NCBI GenBank assembly: GCA_030681035.1
Contig: JAUXUI010000134.1
Coordinates: forward strand, 1 to 45,980
Source of the DNA: Lysobacteraceae bacterium
GTDB lineage: Bacteria; Pseudomonadota; Gammaproteobacteria; Xanthomonadales; Xanthomonadaceae
Reading direction: 5' to 3'
DNA length: 45,980 nt
Shown piece after piece: positions 9,858 through 19,091 of this stretch; the first letter of the stretch is position 1, and each line of letters opens with the position of its first letter. A model generated the notes under the pieces. That model searched no databases. It saw only the letters and a list, made by a program, of their open reading frames with translations, and was not told the origin of the DNA. A program made the translations under genes and the position numbers.

Positions 9858-12800
9858 TCAGCGCTCGGTATGCCAGTTGATCGAACCACGGCTTTCCAGG
9901 CCCGATTCGATCTCCACTTCAAAGCCACCTCCGAGCAGGTACCGCAATGCCACCACCTGGCCGGTGCCCAGCAGTGATACGCCGTAGCTGACATACAGGC
10001 GCGGCGAGACAAACTTGCCCACCGACAGCGTGTTGTTACCCAATGTGCGCGATTCACCCACGGCGGCCTCATCCAGGCCCAGCCGTGCGCCGAGTTGCTC
10101 GGCCAACAGATTGCCGCCAGCGCCCAGTGCGCTGGCTGCGGCGTCCAGCTTTTCGCTATCGGCCTGTTGCGCTGAGCGCAACGGCCGGCCCAGCACCAGC
10201 CAGCTCAGCGTCTCGCTGCTGTCCAGGGTGGGATTGGATACCAGCGTGGTAATCGGACGTAGCGCATTACCCGATACCTGCACGCCCACCATCTGCGCGT
10301 CGATGCTGCGTTCAGCACGAATGTCCAGCGCCGGATTATCCAAAGGTGTACGGGTATAACTCAGTCGGGCATGACGAATGCTCAACGGTTTGCCGTAGCG
10401 TTCGTAGCTGCCCGAAACATTGAGCGTGCCGGTGCCCAGCGGTTCGCGTCCGGCGGCCTGGGTGACTTTCAGATCGCCAGCCAGCTTGCCATCCAGGCCG
10501 AAGCCGGAGAGCTCCACCGACTTGCCAAACGCCACCTGCACGTTCAACGCTACCGGAATGCCTTGCTGTTTGATCTCGGGTTTGATCGGGTCGAGGATCA
10601 CCACATCGGGGCTGCGTGCCGCAGCGCCGGCCTGCATCTTGTCGAGCGCGATGCGTGCCTCGGGAATGCTCAACTGGCCGCTGATCGACACGCCATTTTC
10701 TGCGCGCACGATATCCAGTTTCGGGTTTATCCAGGCGCGCAGGTCGGCATTGTCGATGATCTTTACCCGCTCGCCGCTGAGCTTGGCGGTAAATGCGTCT
10801 GCGTTATCGAGCCGGCCATCGGCGGTAAGTAGCAGTGGCCCGTCGCCACTGTGCAGCTGCGCCTCAAGATGCAGTTCGCCATTGCTCGCGGCATCCAGTT
10901 GCGCCTGCGAATCAGTAAGCGCAATACCCAGTGCGGGTATTTCGGCCGCAAAATTGTCGAGCACCAGCTGGCCACTCAACTGTGGCGTTTCCCGAGTGCC
11001 GGCGATACTGAGTTGCCCATGCAGGTGGCCGCTGGGTGCCGCCAGATCGGGTGAAAACAATTCAAGCCATGCCAGTTGTGCAATATCCAGGCTGACGTTG
11101 CCGGTGAGCGCCGCAGTAGCATCCAGGCCGGTTGCCAGCTCACCATGCAACACGCCATCGGCGCCGGTTTGTGCATCGAAGCGGGTGAGTAGTTGGTCGC
11201 CTTCGAGCGTCGCATCCAGGCTCATCTCCCGCCATGCAAAGGCCGGTTGCTTGCCACGCGGCATTACCTGCAATGCGCCGGGTGAAAAGCGTAGCTGCGC
11301 CTGGCCGCGCACGATGCGCTCGCCACTGGTGAGCAGCGTGGCATCGCCATCGACATGGCCATCGAGGCCAAACTGCACATCCTCGCGCCACAGCAACGGA
11401 TCGAGCAGCGCGAGATCAAACGCGTGTGCCGACAGGCTGGCCTCGCCCGGCCAGTTGCCCCGCGCGCACAGGCGGCTGTTTGACTGTGTCAGGCACAAAG
11501 ATGACATCGCCGTCACATCGCCAAGCATCAGTGATGCCGGTTCAAGCAACAGCCATGGATTGCCTTGCGATGGCGTCAGCGAGAGTTCGCGCAACTCCAC
11601 ACGGCGAACATTCTTGAACTCAGCCCAGTTGCCCGTTGCATTCGCCTTCACCGTGTCGGCGGTTGCCTGCAGCGACCACCGCGCTTTGGTCAGTGTGCCG
11701 TGCGCATCGGCTTGCAGTTGGGCAAGGCGCAAACCATTGCTGCTCAGCCCATCGAGCGTCAGTTCGACATCGGTACCCTCACTCGCCGACGGACTGGCGC
11801 GCAGTTGCAGCGCATCGACGGATAGCTCCTTCCAGGCCAGATGCTCGCCGTGCAGCTCGCCGCGTATTTGCGCGTTGCGCATATCACCACGCAAGGCGAT
11901 TGAGCCGTTCAGGCTGCCGTGCGCATCGGGCAGCAGATCGTCAAGCAGCAAGGGCGAAAACGTGGCCTGCATCGATAACGGCTGTTTGCCGCTGGCATCG
12001 TGCTGGCCATTGCCGCGCACATGGCTGCTGCCGATATTCAGGTCGATGCTGGCTGTGCTGATGCCTGCCTTGTGTTGTAACTGCACATGACCCGCGAGCG
12101 CACGACCGCGCACACGGCCGCGCAGTGCAGTCAGCTCGGCGTTGAACTGCACAAGTTCGTCGTTGATCGAGCCGGCACTGAGCAGATTCGCAGACAGCGT
12201 ACCGGGAAAATCCGGCGCAAAAAAACCGGGATCGAAACCACTGATGTCGCCAGCCACTTGCCAGTGCATGGTGGGTGAAAACACCAGCTCGCCGTTGAGT
12301 TGCGACTGCCCGGCATCGGTTTTCAGCAGCAACTGATCGAGCGTGGCGCGCTGTTGATCGCCGTGCGCGCGCAGTTCAATATGCGCTGCGACCGCGTCGC
12401 GGTGCAGGGTGGCTTTGCCAGCGAGCCGCCACTGCGCCAACGTGCCTTGCAGTTGCGTCACGCCATCGGCAGTTATCACCTCGTCGCCCGCGCCCCAACG
12501 CAGGCCGTCGCCAGCAATATCAAGCGCCATCACCGGGGCATCGCCAGCAACACCGACGCTGCCACGGATACGCAGTTCGCCGTCGAGCGCTGACAACACC
12601 AATGGTGAAAGTTGAATCTGTTGATTTTGCCACGCGATTTGCGATGGCAGGATATGCAGCGCCTGGCCATCGCGCTGCACCTGGCCGGCCACGCTCGCCG
12701 CCGCATCAATGCCGTCGATATCCAGTGCCACACCATAGCGCCCCTCGGGGCCGCCAAACAGCTGCGGCGCAATGTCTTGCGCACGAGTATTCAGCTGCCA

Positions 12801-13565
12801 GCGCAAGTGCTCGCCATCACGTCGAACGCGCGCGCGCAGGGCCAGCGTTCCTGGCGCATTGCCATCGAGCACCAGTTGCAGGTCCACCGGCTTGCCGGAA
12901 ATGCGCGCGTGCAATTGCCAAGCGGTTACCGCATCGGTCACTGACTCACCATCCAGCGTCAACGCCACCGTGCTGCGTTTGCCAAAACCGATGCGGCCGT
13001 CGATACGCGAGGTATCGTCAACACGGTGGATCGTCAGGCCCTTGATCCGTACGCGATCAGAGGATATCTGTAATCCGCCGTTGATCGCGGCTATTGTTTG
13101 CGGTGCGCTATCACCACGTTGAACCTGCAGATCGCGCACCACCAGTTTTGGTATCTCAATGTCCAGTGGCAGCGGCAGTGTTGGCCATTGCGACGGCCAG
13201 GAAAACGGCGCGACTGCAGCATCGGGCGATGGCAGCGGAATATCGATCGTTATTCCACTTAATTGCAACGGCTCAAGGCGTACCACGCCGCGCCAGAGCG
13301 CCGTTGATGCCAGAGCAAGCTGCGCCTGTGCAATCTGGATGCGCATGCCATCGACGTTCAACACCAATCCTTGCACATGCAGGCCACCGGCCAGCGTGCC
13401 ATTGGCGCTTTGCCAACTCAGCGCATCATCGGCCATTACGCCGCGTGCCTGCATCAATACAAAATCGCGGCCGGAATGGCTATGCCAGAGCCACGCCCAC
13501 GCCAGCGCAGCCATCAGCAGTAGCGCAGCCAAACCAACAAACAGCAGGCGCACGATCCGGCTCAC
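9858..13565 (-). CDS. tamB: Translocation and assembly module protein TamB
   Basis: This 1,235-residue protein spans the periplasm. With TamA it aids outer-membrane protein insertion and, in newer work on AsmA-like proteins, lipid transport to the outer membrane. The N terminus is one membrane anchor (VRLLFVGLAALLLMAALAWAWLW). A long repetitive beta-rich body follows, with many short Leu-x-Leu-Asp/Gly strands. The protein ends in the conserved TamB (DUF490) C-terminal domain, near LLGTGQVVALRYLLGGGFEVEIES. I chose a GTG start whose GTGA overlaps the tamA stop by four bases. An ATG eleven codons upstream (13598) is the alternative and would overlap tamA by 37 bases. Confidence 0.93.
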   Translation of the reverse strand: MSRIVRLLFVGLAALLLMAALAWAWLWHSHSGRDFVLMQARGVMADDALSWQSANGTLAGGLHVQGLVLNVDGMRIQIAQAQLALASTALWRGVVRLEPLQLSGITIDIPLPSPDAAVAPFSWPSQWPTLPLPLDIEIPKLVVRDLQVQRGDSAPQTIAAINGGLQISSDRVRIKGLTIHRVDDTSRIDGRIGFGKRSTVALTLDGESVTDAVTAWQLHARISGKPVDLQLVLDGNAPGTLALRARVRRDGEHLRWQLNTRAQDIAPQLFGGPEGRYGVALDIDGIDAAASVAGQVQRDGQALHILPSQIAWQNQQIQLSPLVLSALDGELRIRGSVGVAGDAPVMALDIAGDGLRWGAGDEVITADGVTQLQGTLAQWRLAGKATLHRDAVAAHIELRAHGDQQRATLDQLLLKTDAGQSQLNGELVFSPTMHWQVAGDISGFDPGFFAPDFPGTLSANLLSAGSINDELVQFNAELTALRGRVRGRALAGHVQLQHKAGISTASIDLNIGSSHVRGNGQHDASGKQPLSMQATFSPLLLDDLLPDAHGSLNGSIALRGDMRNAQIRGELHGEHLAWKELSVDALQLRASPSASEGTDVELTLDGLSSNGLRLAQLQADAHGTLTKARWSLQATADTVKANATGNWAEFKNVRRVELRELSLTPSQGNPWLLLEPASLMLGDVTAMSSLCLTQSNSRLCARGNWPGEASLSAHAFDLALLDPLLWREDVQFGLDGHVDGDATLLTSGERIVRGQAQLRFSPGALQVMPRGKQPAFAWREMSLDATLEGDQLLTRFDAQTGADGVLHGELATGLDATAALTGNVSLDIAQLAWLELFSPDLAAPSGHLHGQLSIAGTRETPQLSGQLVLDNFAAEIPALGIALTDSQAQLDAASNGELHLEAQLHSGDGPLLLTADGRLDNADAFTAKLSGERVKIIDNADLRAWINPKLDIVRAENGVSISGQLSIPEARIALDKMQAGAAARSPDVVILDPIKPEIKQQGIPVALNVQVAFGKSVELSGFGLDGKLAGDLKVTQAAGREPLGTGTLNVSGSYERYGKPLSIRHARLSYTRTPLDNPALDIRAERSIDAQMVGVQVSGNALRPITTLVSNPTLDSSETLSWLVLGRPLRSAQQADSEKLDAAASALGAGGNLLAEQLGARLGLDEAAVGESRTLGNNTLSVGKFVSPRLYVSYGVSLLGTGQVVALRYLLGGGFEVEIESGLESRGSINWHTER

Positions 13566-15361
13566 AGGTCTGGCCCGATACGCAGATGAATGCGCCATTG
13601 CTGCTCGCTGCTGTCAAATCCGTGTGCCAGATCGAGCCGCACCGGGCCCACCGGCGAACGCCAGCGCAGGCCAAGGCCAGCGCCGACTGCCAATGCAATC
13701 GCTGATGGTTCGTTGAAGGCGTCGCCAGCATCGACAAAGGCGGCCATGCCCCAGCGATTGCCGAAATAGTGATCGACCTCGGCGCTCGCAACGGCCAGGT
13801 GTTTGCCACCGAGCGCGGCGACGCCATTGATGCCGACACCCACCTCGTTGTAGCCAAAACCGCGAATGCTTTGGTCGCCGCCGGCAAAAAAACGCAGGTT
13901 CGGCGGCAAATCGCCAAGAGAGCTGGTGCGTGTTGCACCCAGTTCGCCGCGCAGCAACAAACGGGTATCGCTGGCCAGCGGAGTAATCCACTTGGCCAAA
14001 ACATGGCCTTGCAAAAAACTGACATCCGAGCCCAACGCGCTGCTGTTACCGCGCACCTTGGCGCTCAGCGACCAGCCACGGCGTGGATTGATCGGATCAC
14101 GGGCACGCACGGTTTGCACCGACAATTCCGGATACCACACCGTGCTGATGGTGCGTGGTGCGTCCAGAGCCGAGAACGATTGCTGTTGCGCCCACGCGCC
14201 CGCAGTCACACCCCATTCGCCAAAACGGGCATTGCGGTTGGCTGCCACCTCGATGGTGCGGCTGTTGTCGAACGCACCGAAATCCTCTTCGCGCAGATTG
14301 GCATTGAGGGTGTACCAGCCATCGAATCGGGCAAAGGCAGGGATTCGATACTGCGTTGCAAACGAACGCTTGCGCTGTGCCCAATCGAGCTCGGCCTTGG
14401 CCTTGTGACCGCGATCATTGAGCCAACGCCGTTCTGCACCCAGATTCACGCCGGCACCCGAATCGGTGCCAAAACTCAGTCCCATCGAGTAGACATCGCG
14501 CTTGGCCGGGGTGAGTGTTGCCTGCACCGGCACCGCGCCGTCCTGCGCCTGCTCTGGCAACGGTTGCACTGCAACCATCGCAAAATAGTCCAGCCCTACC
14601 AGGCGGTTTTGCAGGGTGGTCAGTTCGCTCTGGCGATAGGCGTCGCCGACCTGCCATGGCGTCAGCGCCGCGAGCAGGCCAGTCCGCAACTGGCTGCCCT
14701 CGAAGCGCACCGGCCCGAGCGTGTAACGCGGCCCGCTGTTCCAGCCAAGGTCGATATCGGCGGCGTGCTCGGCACGGGTTATCCGTACTTCGTGTTGGTC
14801 GAGCGTGGCGTCAAAATAGCCGCGCTCGGCCAATGCCCGGCTGATACTGCGTTTGCCTGTTTCATAGCGCTCATCCACAAAACGCTTGCCCACGCCCGGC
14901 TTGAACCCAGACAACGCGCGTTGCACCACGCGATCCGACTGTGCCGCACCGTCGATACGCAGTACGAGTTCACGCACCAGCGTCGGCGCACCGGCGTCCA
15001 CCTGCACCTGCACATCCGTTCCATCATCGGATTGCTCGGTGGTTACCGTAATCCGGGCATCGTAATAGCCCAGCGGCATCAGCGCGAGACGCACTTCTTC
15101 TTCGCTGCGACGCACCAGAAACGCCAGCCGTGCGGCACTGATTTTCTTGCGTTGCGATTTGTTGAGGCGGGCAACAGACAATGCCGGACGAATCTTGTTG
15201 GCCAGGCCGTCGCTGATTCCATCGAATTGGATCTCGCCCAGCCCTTGTGTGGGTTCTGGCGAGGGTTCCGGTTTTTGTTCCTGAGCTGCTGCGATAACGG
15301 GGATCAACAACACGGCCAGCACCATGCGTGCGACAACACGCAGCAGGGGGTGTCGTCGCAT
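13562..15361 (-). CDS. tamA: Outer-membrane assembly protein TamA (BamA/Omp85 family)
   Basis: This 599-residue Omp85-family protein begins with a signal peptide (ARMVLAVLLIPVIAAAQ). N-terminal POTRA domains follow, roughly residues 40-270, for example GEIQFDGISDGLANKIRPAL. The C-terminal surface-antigen (D15) beta barrel has strands such as RRGWSLSAKVRG and the barrel loop FFAGGDQSIRGFGY. It ends RIHLRIGPDL, with the terminal hydrophobic pattern of outer-membrane proteins. The frame is open 107 codons further upstream, but that extension is made of palindromic repeats and low-quality sequence. The ATG at 15361, directly before the signal peptide, is therefore the start. It forms an operon with tamB. 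Confidence 0.93.
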   Translation of the reverse strand: MRRHPLLRVVARMVLAVLLIPVIAAAQEQKPEPSPEPTQGLGEIQFDGISDGLANKIRPALSVARLNKSQRKKISAARLAFLVRRSEEEVRLALMPLGYYDARITVTTEQSDDGTDVQVQVDAGAPTLVRELVLRIDGAAQSDRVVQRALSGFKPGVGKRFVDERYETGKRSISRALAERGYFDATLDQHEVRITRAEHAADIDLGWNSGPRYTLGPVRFEGSQLRTGLLAALTPWQVGDAYRQSELTTLQNRLVGLDYFAMVAVQPLPEQAQDGAVPVQATLTPAKRDVYSMGLSFGTDSGAGVNLGAERRWLNDRGHKAKAELDWAQRKRSFATQYRIPAFARFDGWYTLNANLREEDFGAFDNSRTIEVAANRNARFGEWGVTAGAWAQQQSFSALDAPRTISTVWYPELSVQTVRARDPINPRRGWSLSAKVRGNSSALGSDVSFLQGHVLAKWITPLASDTRLLLRGELGATRTSSLGDLPPNLRFFAGGDQSIRGFGYNEVGVGINGVAALGGKHLAVASAEVDHYFGNRWGMAAFVDAGDAFNEPSAIALAVGAGLGLRWRSPVGPVRLDLAHGFDSSEQQWRIHLRIGPDL

Positions 15362-15394
15362 CACCGTGGCGTCATCGCAAAGCCGTGTATTGCG

Positions 15395-15529
15395 GTCGCG
15401 CACAGGGTGCGCTCCCACAGTCACTTGCGGCATAGCGTCCTGTAGGAGCCCACCCTGTGGGCGACCGGCCGCAGCGCGTGTAGGAGGCGACCGGCCGCAG
15501 CGCGTGTAGGAGCCCACCCTGTGGGCGAC
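15395..15529. repeat. REP/BIME-like palindromic repeat cluster
   Basis: Two perfect copies of TGTAGGAGCCCACCCTGTGG followed by GCGAC lie at 15441-15465 and 15505-15529. A degenerate inverted copy lies at 15395-15419. Between the two perfect copies, at 15479-15490, is a remnant that lacks the palindromic core. The block GCGACCGGCCGCAGCGCGTG occurs twice in tandem. Each unit can fold as GCCCAC/GTGGGC. The same unit occurs near 34961 and 41593. It sits between tamA and glyS and artificially lengthens the tamA reading frame. Confidence 0.85.
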
Positions 15530-15702
15530 AGACCGACCAACCGAGCGTAGAGCCAAGGCGCAGGCCCGCGCAACCGCGAAGCGCTCGAAGACGCCGCCCG
15601 CGTTGCGCAGCAACCAGCCGGGAAAATATGTGTTGGACATCCTGCCTACGATACCGAACGCTACTGAAGCGAGCGTGAGCATGGCCGAGCCACACGCGCG
15701 GA
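15530..15702. other. Gap between glyS and the tamA-side repeats
   Basis: No gene is supported here. A minus-strand frame is open, but it continues into the repeat cluster and has no family resemblance. It may hold the tamA promoter, though I see no convincing -35/-10 pair. Confidence 0.4.
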
Positions 15703-17880
15703 TCAGGCGCTCGCAAGTTGCGAAATATCGGCGACTGCGACAAACCGATCATGCAGGCGCTTGAGCAGGGCCAGGCGGTTCTCGCGCAGGGCTTCGTCCT
15801 CGGCCATCACCATCACCGAATCGAAGAACGCATCCACCGGCTGGCGCAGCCAGGCGAGACGCGACAGCACGGCCATGTAGTCGTGCGCGGCCAGGGCGGC
15901 GTCGGTTTCGCGGATGGCCGCTTCCACCGATTCGGCCAGCGCAATCTCGGCCGGCTCGCGCAGGCGCGAACGCTCGACGTGCGCGGGAATCTCGCCCTCG
16001 GCCTTGCGCAGGATGTTGCCGATGCGCTTGTTGGCAGCGGCCAGTGCCTCGGCCTCGGGCAGCTTCACGAACTCGCCGATCGCCTTGAGGCGACGTTCGA
16101 AATCGAGCAGCGAAGTAGGGCGCAGATTCGCCACCGCTTCGAAGTGCGCGGGCGGCACGCCCTGCTCGGCGTAATAATTGCGCAAGCGGTCGAGGATGAA
16201 GTCGTAAAGCTCGTCGATGTCTGCGTCGCGGTAGGACGGGAGCGATGCGGACTGAAAATTATCGACCGCAACATCTTGGTCTCGCGCTTGGGTTGCCGCA
16301 GCCTCTTTGCTGGCTAGGCGCTGACGACTGATCGCCTTGAGTGCAGCGATGTGCGCATCCTTTAGCAGCGCACGCAGATCCAGTTCCAGCGCGCCTTCAA
16401 TAATCGTGCGCGCCAAGCCCAGCGCATTGCGGCGCAGCGCGAACGGATCCTTGTTGCCGCTCGGCTTGAGCCCGGCGGCGAAACCACCGGCCAGGGTATC
16501 CAGGCGCTCGGCAATCGCCAGTACTTGTCCGAGTGGCGAGGGTGCAATCGCATCGCCGCCGAAACGCGGCATGTAGGCATCGTCGATGGCGGCAGCAACC
16601 TCGGCCGGTTCGCCGGCAGCGGCGGCGTAATAACGCCCGGCGATGCCCTGCAATTCCGGGAACTCGTTGACCAGCCGCGATTGCAGGTCGGCCTTGGAAA
16701 GGTCGGCGGCGCGCCGCGCCAATACCGGATCGACGCCCACCTGCGCGGCGATGGTTTCGGCCAGCAGCGCAACACGCAGCACCTTGTCGGCATAGCTGCC
16801 CAGCTTCTGCTGGTAGGTCACGCTGGCCAGCCCGTCGTTCATCTCCGCCAGCCCCTGCTTGCGGTCGGCGTCGAAGAAGAACGCGGCATCGGCAAAACGC
16901 GGGCGGATCACCCGCTCGTAGCCTTGGCGCACCTGCGTTTCGTCGCGCGATTCGATATTGGCGATGGCGATGAAGTGCGCGCTGAGGCGGCCTTCGCCGT
17001 CGAGTACCGGGAAGAATTTCTGATTCGCTTCCATGGTCGAGATCAACGCCTCCTGCGGTACCCGCAGAAACCCTTCCTCGAAACTGCAGGTGATTGCCCG
17101 CGGCCATTCAGTCAGGGCGTTGACCTGTTGCAGGTTGTCCTCGCTGATGCGCGCGTGCCCGCCCACCGCCGCTGCAGCGGCCTCAACCTGGGCGCGAATA
17201 CTGTCACGACGCTCGATCGGATCAACCAGCACCTTGGCCTGACGCAATGCCTCGACGTAATCATCGGGGTTGCCGATCCACACCGGCTTGGCGAAATGGA
17301 AGCGATGGCCGCGGCTCATGCGGTCGGCGTGGATGCCAAACACGTCGCCATCAATGACCTTGTCGCCAAGCAGCAATACCAGCCAGTGCAGCGGCCGCGC
17401 GAACGCAAAGTCGTGATCGCCCCAGCGCATCGGCTTCGGGATCGGCATCGCCGCAATTGCTTCGCGCACAATCTCCGGCAGCAAGCTGGCAGTATCGACC
17501 CCGGCGATGGTGGCGCGATGCACAAAACGCTCGCCCTTGCCATCGCTGATCCGGCCCAGCGCATTCCATTCGACCCCTGCCTTGGCCGCAAAGCCGCGCA
17601 GTGCTGGCGTCGGCTGGCCATTGCCGTCGAGCGCGATATTCAGATACGGCCCCAGCACTTCGCTTTGCCGATCGGGCTGGCGCAGCGCCACCGCTGGCAC
17701 GCGCACGGCGAGCCGACGCGGCGTATACAGCGGCCGTGCATCGCCGCGCTCGTAGGCAATGCCGCGCTTGTCCAAGCCGGCGAGCACGCCGTCGAACAAG
17801 GCTTGCGCCAGTTCCGGGAGTGCCTTGACCGGGAGTTCCTCGGTGCCCAGTTCAATCAGCAGGGATTTGTTGCTAGTCAT
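15703..17880 (-). CDS. glyS: Glycyl-tRNA synthetase beta subunit
   Basis: This is the 725-residue beta subunit of the alpha2-beta2 bacterial glycyl-tRNA synthetase. It supplies tRNA binding and completes the enzyme with GlyQ. It opens with the family hallmark LLIELGTEELPVKALPELA and has the expected HD-like middle region (ATITCSFEEGFLRVPQEALI). The C-terminal anticodon-binding DALR-type domain contains ILDRLRNYYAEQGVPPAHFEAV. I chose the ATG at 17880; the frame is open for 43 more codons, but those cross an intergenic repeat. Relative to the usual length (about 690 residues) it carries roughly 35 extra residues near positions 519-549 (AATQARDQDVAVDNFQSA). Confidence 0.96.
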   Translation of the reverse strand: MTSNKSLLIELGTEELPVKALPELAQALFDGVLAGLDKRGIAYERGDARPLYTPRRLAVRVPAVALRQPDRQSEVLGPYLNIALDGNGQPTPALRGFAAKAGVEWNALGRISDGKGERFVHRATIAGVDTASLLPEIVREAIAAMPIPKPMRWGDHDFAFARPLHWLVLLLGDKVIDGDVFGIHADRMSRGHRFHFAKPVWIGNPDDYVEALRQAKVLVDPIERRDSIRAQVEAAAAAVGGHARISEDNLQQVNALTEWPRAITCSFEEGFLRVPQEALISTMEANQKFFPVLDGEGRLSAHFIAIANIESRDETQVRQGYERVIRPRFADAAFFFDADRKQGLAEMNDGLASVTYQQKLGSYADKVLRVALLAETIAAQVGVDPVLARRAADLSKADLQSRLVNEFPELQGIAGRYYAAAAGEPAEVAAAIDDAYMPRFGGDAIAPSPLGQVLAIAERLDTLAGGFAAGLKPSGNKDPFALRRNALGLARTIIEGALELDLRALLKDAHIAALKAISRQRLASKEAAATQARDQDVAVDNFQSASLPSYRDADIDELYDFILDRLRNYYAEQGVPPAHFEAVANLRPTSLLDFERRLKAIGEFVKLPEAEALAAANKRIGNILRKAEGEIPAHVERSRLREPAEIALAESVEAAIRETDAALAAHDYMAVLSRLAWLRQPVDAFFDSVMVMAEDEALRENRLALLKRLHDRFVAVADISQLASA

Positions 17881-17900
17881 GGCACGACTCTTTCTGAAGT

Positions 17901-17948
17901 TCCTTCTCCCTCCGGGAGAAGGTGCCCGAAGGGCGGATGAGGGTGCGG
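17901..17948. repeat. Intergenic palindromic repeat between glyQ and glyS
   Basis: The sequence has a perfect 9-bp stem, CCTTCTCCC (17902-17910) with GGGAGAAGG (17914-17922) around TCC. It is followed by the GTGCCCGAAGGGCGGATGAG-type tail. This form is a common dispersed repeat in Xanthomonadales and Pseudomonas genomes (known from those genomes; a second copy was not seen in this window). It lies in the 192-base gap of the glyQS operon, where it may act on the mRNA. The rest of the gap shows nothing recognisable. Confidence 0.6.
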
Positions 17949-18072
17949 TGTGTGGTTGCGGCCCGTGATCGCGCCGAACCCTCTGCAACCCCTCTGATGA
18001 CGCTACCAAGCAACCGACTAGGCAGGCAAGAAGCGCCTGCCAAGTCTCTGCTTGTCCCGGCAGGAGAGGGGC

Positions 18073-18972
18073 TCAAGCGGTGGCATTTTTCAATCCCGGA
18101 AACCCCAGCTTCTCGCGCTGCGCATAGTAGGCCTCAGCCACCGCGCGCGACAGCGTGCGCACGCGCAGGATGTAACGCTGGCGCTCGGTGACCGAGATCG
18201 CGCGGCGGGCGTCGAGCAGATTGAAACTGTGGCTGGCCTTGCACACCTGATCGTAGGCCGGCAGCGGCAGGCCCTTTTCGACCAGCATCAATGCCTCGCG
18301 CTCGCAGGCATCGAAGCGGTGAAACAGCTCGGCAACGTCGGCGTGTTCGAAGTTGTAGGTGCTCTGTTCGACTTCGTTCTGGTGATAGACATCGCGATAA
18401 GTCACCGGCCCCTGTGGGCCGTGCGTCCAGACGATGTCGAATACGTTGTCGACATTCTGCAGGTACATGCACAGGCGTTCCAGACCGTAGGTGATCTCGC
18501 CCAGTACCGGTTTGCACTCGATGCCGCCGGCCTGCTGAAAATAGGTGAACTGGGTGACTTCCATGCCGTTGAGCCAGACTTCCCAGCCCAGGCCCCAGGC
18601 GCCGAGGGTCGGTGATTCCCAGTTGTCCTCGACCAGGCGCAGGTCATGTACTTCGGGGTCGATGCCCAGCGCCTTGAGTGAATTGAAGTAGCGCTCGACG
18701 ATGTCGTCGGGGCTGGGCTTCATCACCACTTGATACTGGTAGTAACGCTGCAAGCGATTGGGATTCTCGCCATAACGGCCGTCAGTGGGGCGGCGGCAGG
18801 GTTGCACGTAGGCGGCATTCCACGGCTCCGGGCCGAGTGCGCGCAGGAACGTGGCCGGATGAAAGGTGCCGGCACCCACTTCCAGATCGAGTGGCTGGAT
18901 CAGGGCACAGCCTTGCTCGTCCCAATACTGGTTGAGCCGGGAAATCAGTTGTTGAAATGTCGGTGCGGACAT
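18073..18972 (-). CDS. glyQ: Glycyl-tRNA synthetase alpha subunit
   Basis: This is the 299-residue class II aminoacyl-tRNA synthetase catalytic subunit. It activates glycine with ATP and charges tRNA-Gly together with GlyS. The sequence is almost fully conserved: [18 protein letters not shown] at the start, the motif-2 region [20 protein letters not shown], and [20 protein letters not shown] later. Length matches the family (about 300 residues). It is the first gene of the glyQS pair on the minus strand. A TATACT about 40 bases upstream could be its -10 box, without a convincing -35. Confidence 0.98.
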   Translation of the reverse strand: MSAPTFQQLISRLNQYWDEQGCALIQPLDLEVGAGTFHPATFLRALGPEPWNAAYVQPCRRPTDGRYGENPNRLQRYYQYQVVMKPSPDDIVERYFNSLKALGIDPEVHDLRLVEDNWESPTLGAWGLGWEVWLNGMEVTQFTYFQQAGGIECKPVLGEITYGLERLCMYLQNVDNVFDIVWTHGPQGPVTYRDVYHQNEVEQSTYNFEHADVAELFHRFDACEREALMLVEKGLPLPAYDQVCKASHSFNLLDARRAISVTERQRYILRVRTLSRAVAEAYYAQREKLGFPGLKNATA

Positions 18973-19091
18973 GGCCGGTGCCGATAATGGGAGCCCGCTA
19001 GTATAACGTTCGGATTGAATGACCGGTCTGTGCTGGCTGAAAGAGGCCGGTTCGCTTAACCTGCAACCTGAATTGAAAAGGCGATAACAGC

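Noticed and set aside
10420-12090. 556-codon plus-strand frame across tamB
   Set aside because: It is antisense to tamB, Ser/Arg/Pro/Cys-rich and without any motif; tamB on the other strand is clear.
15361-15682. 107-codon N-terminal extension of tamA
   Set aside because: The extension is translated palindromic repeat (RVGSYTRCGRSPP-like) and would bury the signal peptide; the ATG at 15361 fits the export signal.
16525-17940. 471-codon plus-strand frame across glyS
   Set aside because: Antisense to glyS, with no recognisable domain or convincing start.
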